A DNA stretch of 26,703 nucleotides from Paraglomus occultum. Its lineage: Eukaryota > Glomeromycota > Glomeromycetes > Paraglomerales > Paraglomeraceae. The DNA lies in the NCBI GenBank assembly GCA_910592205.1, contig CAJVPJ010000378.1, positions 1 to 26,703 on the forward strand. Direction: 5' to 3'. A program made the position numbers and the translations under genes. Every line of letters starts with the position of its first letter. The first letter of the stretch is position 1. Shown piece by piece: positions 22,995-26,703 of the stretch. Below the pieces are notes generated by a model. It made no database searches. It was not told the DNA's origin and saw only the letters and a list, made by a program, of their open reading frames with translations.

Positions 22995-24662
22995 ATGGTA
23001 AATACTGAGAAGACGCCCCCTTCAGTCTGCAATTCCCCCCCCACAGACTCTCCTCATACTTTAACTGCCTGCGAGACTCCAATACCCAACAGTCCGACTG
23101 AATATTCTGATCTATGTGATATGGCTCTTGAAACAACACTTGTCTCGGCCGACGCGTCAGGTAACGACCAAACAGATCACATGGAAGTAGACTATTCAAC
23201 CAACACACGTAATTCCATTCCTCAAACGAAAACATCTCCAATTTGCACAGAACCGTATACTTCCATGGCACTACCGGCCACACCGCAGACAGCACCAATA
23301 ATATCAGGAGACACGACACCTACTCCTTCTTCTCCGCTACCCAACATGTCTTTACCAAGTACCCCTTTATCCACAGCTCCAGGCGCTAGTTCGAGTGAAA
23401 TTGTGGTCGGTTCAATCGTATACGTTGACGTACAGAAATCAACGAGCGATAAACGTGTGTATAGGCAAGCAGAAGTCTTATCAATACGCACAAATGTCAA
23501 GACAGGATCGGAGGAATACTACGTCCACTTTATTAACTTTAACAAACGCTTGGACGAATGGATTGACCCAGGCAGGATTGATCTTACTCGAATGAGCGAT
23601 AATTCCAGCCCTAGGCGCAAGGCCAGGCTTGTTCTCAAGGGATCATCACAAGAATATGATTCTCCCTCGCCTTTTAGCTCACCCATGACTGTGAACAGTA
23701 TCCAGTCGACACCTACTCCAACATTTTCCAAAGAGAAAGAAATAGAGAAATTACGCACTTCCGGATCAATGACAAAATGTCACTTTGAAATTGCACGCGT
23801 AAAGAATCTCGAAAGAATTCATATTGGGAAACATGATGTCGACACGTGGTATTTCTCCCCGTTTCCATCCGAATTTGCTAATGCATCAATAGTATACATC
23901 TGCGAGTTTTGTCTATATAATTTTATGAGCGAACGACAGTTCAGGCGCCACTTGGCAAAATGCGAAGTAATTCATCCACCGGGTAACGAGATCTACCGTG
24001 ACACTAATCCTAACATATCATTTTTCGAGATTGACGGTGCGCGACAGAAAACATATTGTCGCAATCTATGTCTCCTTTCCAAGCTCTTCCTCGATCATAA
24101 GACACTCTATTATGACACTGATCCGTTTTTATTCTATATAATGTGTCTTCGAGATGCAAAGGGATGTCATATAATCGGGTACTTTTCAAAAGAGAAGGAC
24201 AGTACAGAAGGATACAACCTTGCTTGTATCCTTACTTTGCCACAATATCAACGTCGGGGATATGGAAAATTATTAATTTCATTTTCGTACGAATTATCTA
24301 AACGTGAGGGGAAGATAGGGACTCCAGAGAAGCCGCTTTCCGACTTGGGATTACTGTCATATCGTGCATATTGGACGGAAACGCTCGTAGAATCGTTACT
24401 TGAGGCGAACCAATCAAATGACGAAGTGTCAATTGAAGAGTTATCGATAAGAACGAGCATTGCCGTGCAAGATATAACGACAACTCTGCACTATATAGGT
24501 GCAATTAAAACATTGAAGGGTCAACCGGTGATTATGATACCGTCGAGCGTACTCGAGGCTTATTACAGGAATAAAGAGAAACATCGATCTATTATCAGGC
24601 CAGAATTGCTGACTGAGTGGAAACCACCAAAATTTACGCCCAGTCAATTGCGATATTACTAA
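22995..24662 (+). CDS. ESA1: ESA1, MYST-family histone acetyltransferase (NuA4 catalytic subunit)
   Basis: An intronless 555-aa Esa1/Tip60-type acetyltransferase, expected to acetylate histone H4 and H2A tails as the catalytic subunit of NuA4. Residues about 137-197 form the Tudor-knot (chromo-barrel) domain ending NKRLDEWIDPGRIDL. The MYST domain starts near 260: WYFSPFP, a C2HC zinc finger (Cys303, Cys306, His319, Cys323), HPPGNEIYR, the autoacetylated lysine site in DHKTLYYD (Lys369), the catalytic Cys411 in N-L-A-C, the acetyl-CoA loop QRRGYG (419-424), and the catalytic Glu445 in TPEKPLSDLGLLSYR. The 34-residue spacing of Cys411 and Glu445 matches yeast Cys304/Glu338. It is longer than yeast Esa1 (445 aa) because of a 135-residue Ser/Thr/Pro-rich N-terminal extension. 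The start is the first ATG of the frame; an upstream 5'-UTR intron is possible. Confidence 0.95.
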   Translation: MVNTEKTPPSVCNSPPTDSPHTLTACETPIPNSPTEYSDLCDMALETTLVSADASGNDQTDHMEVDYSTNTRNSIPQTKTSPICTEPYTSMALPATPQTAPIISGDTTPTPSSPLPNMSLPSTPLSTAPGASSSEIVVGSIVYVDVQKSTSDKRVYRQAEVLSIRTNVKTGSEEYYVHFINFNKRLDEWIDPGRIDLTRMSDNSSPRRKARLVLKGSSQEYDSPSPFSSPMTVNSIQSTPTPTFSKEKEIEKLRTSGSMTKCHFEIARVKNLERIHIGKHDVDTWYFSPFPSEFANASIVYICEFCLYNFMSERQFRRHLAKCEVIHPPGNEIYRDTNPNISFFEIDGARQKTYCRNLCLLSKLFLDHKTLYYDTDPFLFYIMCLRDAKGCHIIGYFSKEKDSTEGYNLACILTLPQYQRRGYGKLLISFSYELSKREGKIGTPEKPLSDLGLLSYRAYWTETLVESLLEANQSNDEVSIEELSIRTSIAVQDITTTLHYIGAIKTLKGQPVIMIPSSVLEAYYRNKEKHRSIIRPELLTEWKPPKFTPSQLRYY

Positions 24663-25716
24663 AGACTATTATGCACAAAAGTAAAAGATATACGAGAGAA
24701 ATAGAAAGAGCGGGTGATCAGGGAATGATAATCGAAAGGGATGCTAATGTTGATATAATTGTTCGCACAGAAATGGGAAAAGCTCGGTATATGCGGTATC
24801 GATGAATCAAGTTGTAGTATGCCGAGTTTGGTAAACGAAATTACGTGAAACGAATATATTACCTTGTACAGATTGTTATAATCTTTGCTGTAAATAAAGT
24901 CAATTATAGCTTGCACACAGGTTTTTTGTGCGTTTAATCTTTGTTGAAATTCTGATTGGCCAAATCAATCAAATATATTTACGGTCAAGAATCTCATTAC
25001 AACGGAATCGCGTTATAGAAGAATTTTGTTGTCCCAATATGTAATAGATCATACATGTTATTATGGAAACTCGTGCTATTGGACTTTCCAACTTTTATTA
25101 TTACCGTTACCCCTAAGGTTTGCCGAATAAGTAAACCGTGTGCGACACTAAATTGCGAGAACTGCAGCCATTATTTTTCTTGCGCGTGACAGATTGTCAT
25201 ATGATCCGTGACACTTTCTGTAACGTAAATGTTTTTATTTAAAAGAAAAAGTATTCCTTTTTCCTTTTCTAACCTGCCGTCTAACAATATAAATATAAAT
25301 ATTCAAGCCCTTGTCTCCTACGTAAAAGATAATAATAACAAGCAGTGTTCCTACTACTACACTGGCTTTTAAATCTTAATATTAAGTGTGATGTTCTTTT
25401 ATCACCACCTTCTTCAAAAATGAATGGACCTCACAGATTTTTAAAGGAAGCAAAATAATTGACCATGCATCTTTGGAAAAGGAGGTGACATGTTCATGCA
25501 TTTCGCAATAATAGTAATAGGGAGCTTTTGTCTATAGAAGTATTGGTTCTTGTCCCAGCCTGAGTAATGATTTCTGCGGATTTATATTTTTAAGAGTAAA
25601 GCGATAACGATCGCATGTTCTTCGAGTATATAAGCAGATAGATTTGATGATCTACCAAGGCTCGAGTGTAAGTATACAGGTGATAAGTATTTTCGCTTTC
25701 CATATGGCACATTTCG
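24663..25716. other. Spacer downstream of ESA1
   Basis: About 1 kb with the ESA1 poly(A) signal and presumably the promoter of the next gene. Nothing else was recognised. A strong GTAAGT donor at 25668 follows a short ATG frame (25647-25667) and could be an alternative first exon of the coiled-coil gene. Confidence 0.4.
24893..24898 (+). terminator. Poly(A) signal, ESA1
   Basis: AATAAA 231 bp after the ESA1 stop codon. Confidence 0.5.
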
Positions 25717-26472
25717 ATGCAGGTAGGAATTTCAGCCAGGACGGGGCATGAGGAGGGCTTTAAGTTGCACGATGTGGATGATATACACTCTCAAACAGAA
25801 ACGTGTAGTTGGTTTGGCAAAGAATCCACTTGACTTGATAAGGATATAGTAAACGAGAACAATATGAACAAGGAATACAGGGAAATTGAACGTAAATCTG
25901 ATTCGTGGAGTTTGCGTAGAATCTGTTTCAGAGCATCGGAAGGACGCCAAAACGTATGCTCAATTTCTTAGAGGCGTAAAAATGATGGCATTTTAACATC
26001 CCCTGTTGGTGCCACGCCAATTTGGCAAAGCCAAATTGTCGAGGAACAGACGCGTTAATTGAAGGGGAAATTATTTCAGATTGATGGGAAGATAATTCGG
26101 GGAAAATATGAGAAGTTGGCTCAGAAAAATCAACGATTGATTCGCATGGTGAATGAATCAAAAGAGAAGTTGTCAATAATTAGAGACATTTGGTAAAAGT
26201 TTAGCGTCGAGACAGAGTATGAATAAACCCATGTAGGCGTGGCATTTTTGTTCCACTGACAGAAGAACACGAGGAGGAGAATTCCAATATCGAACTCACG
26301 TAATGTCAATATGGGATAAATTATCTTTTCTACCACTTTCAAAAAGTTTTAATATGGATGGTTTCTTATTTTTATTGCTAGTTTGAATTTGGGGCAGACT
26401 GCAACAAAACCAGACAAAGTGAACATTCTATTATGTGACATAAATGAGAGGCTGATTATGATGAGGCTATAA
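25717..26472 (+). CDS. Tentative small coiled-coil protein, five exons
   Basis: I do not recognise this gene with confidence. A consistent model has exons 25717-25804, 25881-25975, 26080-26192, 26237-26299 and 26382-26472, giving 149 aa with all phases closing on a TAA. Support: the later exons read as protein (EHRKDAKTYAQFLRG; KYEKLAQKNQRLIRMVNESK; GIFVPLTEEHEEENSNIELT; KPDKVNILLCDINERL), with heptad-like charged and leucine spacing over residues about 60-95 and an acidic stretch after. Introns are 76, 104, 44 and 82 bp; the 44-bp one is short for this window and the first donor (GTAGTT) is weak. An alternative first exon 25647-25667 joined at 25723 also keeps frame. The coiled coil leading into RDIWRGIF then a downstream L-LNLG faintly recalls the C-terminal part of kinetochore CENP-H, but I would not name it on that. 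Confidence 0.45.
26018..26038. repeat. 9-bp hairpin with AAA loop
   Basis: CAATTTGGC (26018-26026) and GCCAAATTG (26030-26038) are perfect complements around AAA. It lies inside the proposed second intron of the coiled-coil gene. Confidence 0.65.
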
Positions 26473-26703
26473 AATTGACCAGTGTGTTTTGAAAAGTAAT
26501 AATGGTGCTCATTCAAACTTATGGACTTGTTGATTTTAATGTTCACTTTATCATACCAGAATGTGATGAATATAAACCATAACAGGATTAATATAGGATT
26601 ACCTCTATATATAAAATATTAATATGAAACTAATTTACATCAAATCCACCATGGAACCCAAGAATTACAGCACTATTAGAAGTATTTAAAAAAATTACTT
26701 CTT
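26473..26703. other. Right end, no feature seen
   Basis: 231 bp of AT-rich sequence after the last stop codon. Probably the 3' UTR and spacer of the coiled-coil gene. Confidence 0.4.

Noticed and set aside
25972-26058. In-frame open stretch just before coiled-coil exon 3 (RRKNDGILTSPVG ... EEQTR)
   Set aside because: It is in the same frame as exon 3 but ends in TAA at 26056-26058, and no splice site pair rescues it. The phase-0 pair 25975/26080 gives a cleaner model. It remains a possible alternative.

Overview
The window reads as nuclear DNA of an early-diverging filamentous fungus, most likely a Mucoromycota lineage (possibly Glomeromycotina). This is an inference from three things: AT-rich spacers, many short GT..AG introns (mostly 60-140 bp), and a gene set that is fungal in type (a ten-TPR Cyc8/Ssn6 co-repressor, an Esa1-type MYST acetyltransferase) but also holds PHAF1/UPF0183, a family best known from animals. 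No bacterial, plasmid, phage or CRISPR features were seen, and no convincing tRNA or rRNA. Exon structures were worked out by hand from splice signals, reading phase and similarity to known families; none is checked against RNA.

Layout. 602-2563 (-): SHQ1, nine exons, H/ACA snoRNP assembly. 2954-4555 (-): a single-exon F-box protein with ankyrin-like repeats. 6288-7854 (+): MRM1, eight exons, mitochondrial rRNA ribose methyltransferase. 8174-8977 (-): an unrecognised single-exon membrane-anchored protein, convergent with MRM1. 8978-11999: 3 kb with no confident gene, probably the CYC8 upstream region. 12000-16642 (+): CYC8/SSN6, nine exons, ten TPRs and a long Arg/Asp/Glu tail. 16643-19049: spacer with a probable Ty1/copia relic. 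19050-21367 (-): PHAF1 (UPF0183), thirteen exons. 21368-22994: divergent PHAF1/ESA1 intergenic region with a pair of inverted repeats. 22995-24662 (+): ESA1, single exon. 25717-26472 (+): a tentative five-exon small coiled-coil protein.

The genes do not form a pathway cluster. They are mostly housekeeping functions: snoRNP biogenesis, mitochondrial ribosome maturation, chromatin and transcription control (CYC8, ESA1), ubiquitin ligase targeting and autophagy. Gene structure falls into two classes: four intron-rich conserved genes (7 to 12 introns) and three intronless ones. I found no clear new multi-gene system. The points most worth a second look are a 20-nt micro-exon encoding the core SpoU motif of MRM1, a two-codon upstream ORF whose stop overlaps the CYC8 start, the unassigned membrane protein with three RRxS sites, the fungal PHAF1 gene, and the unassigned 3'-end coiled-coil gene.
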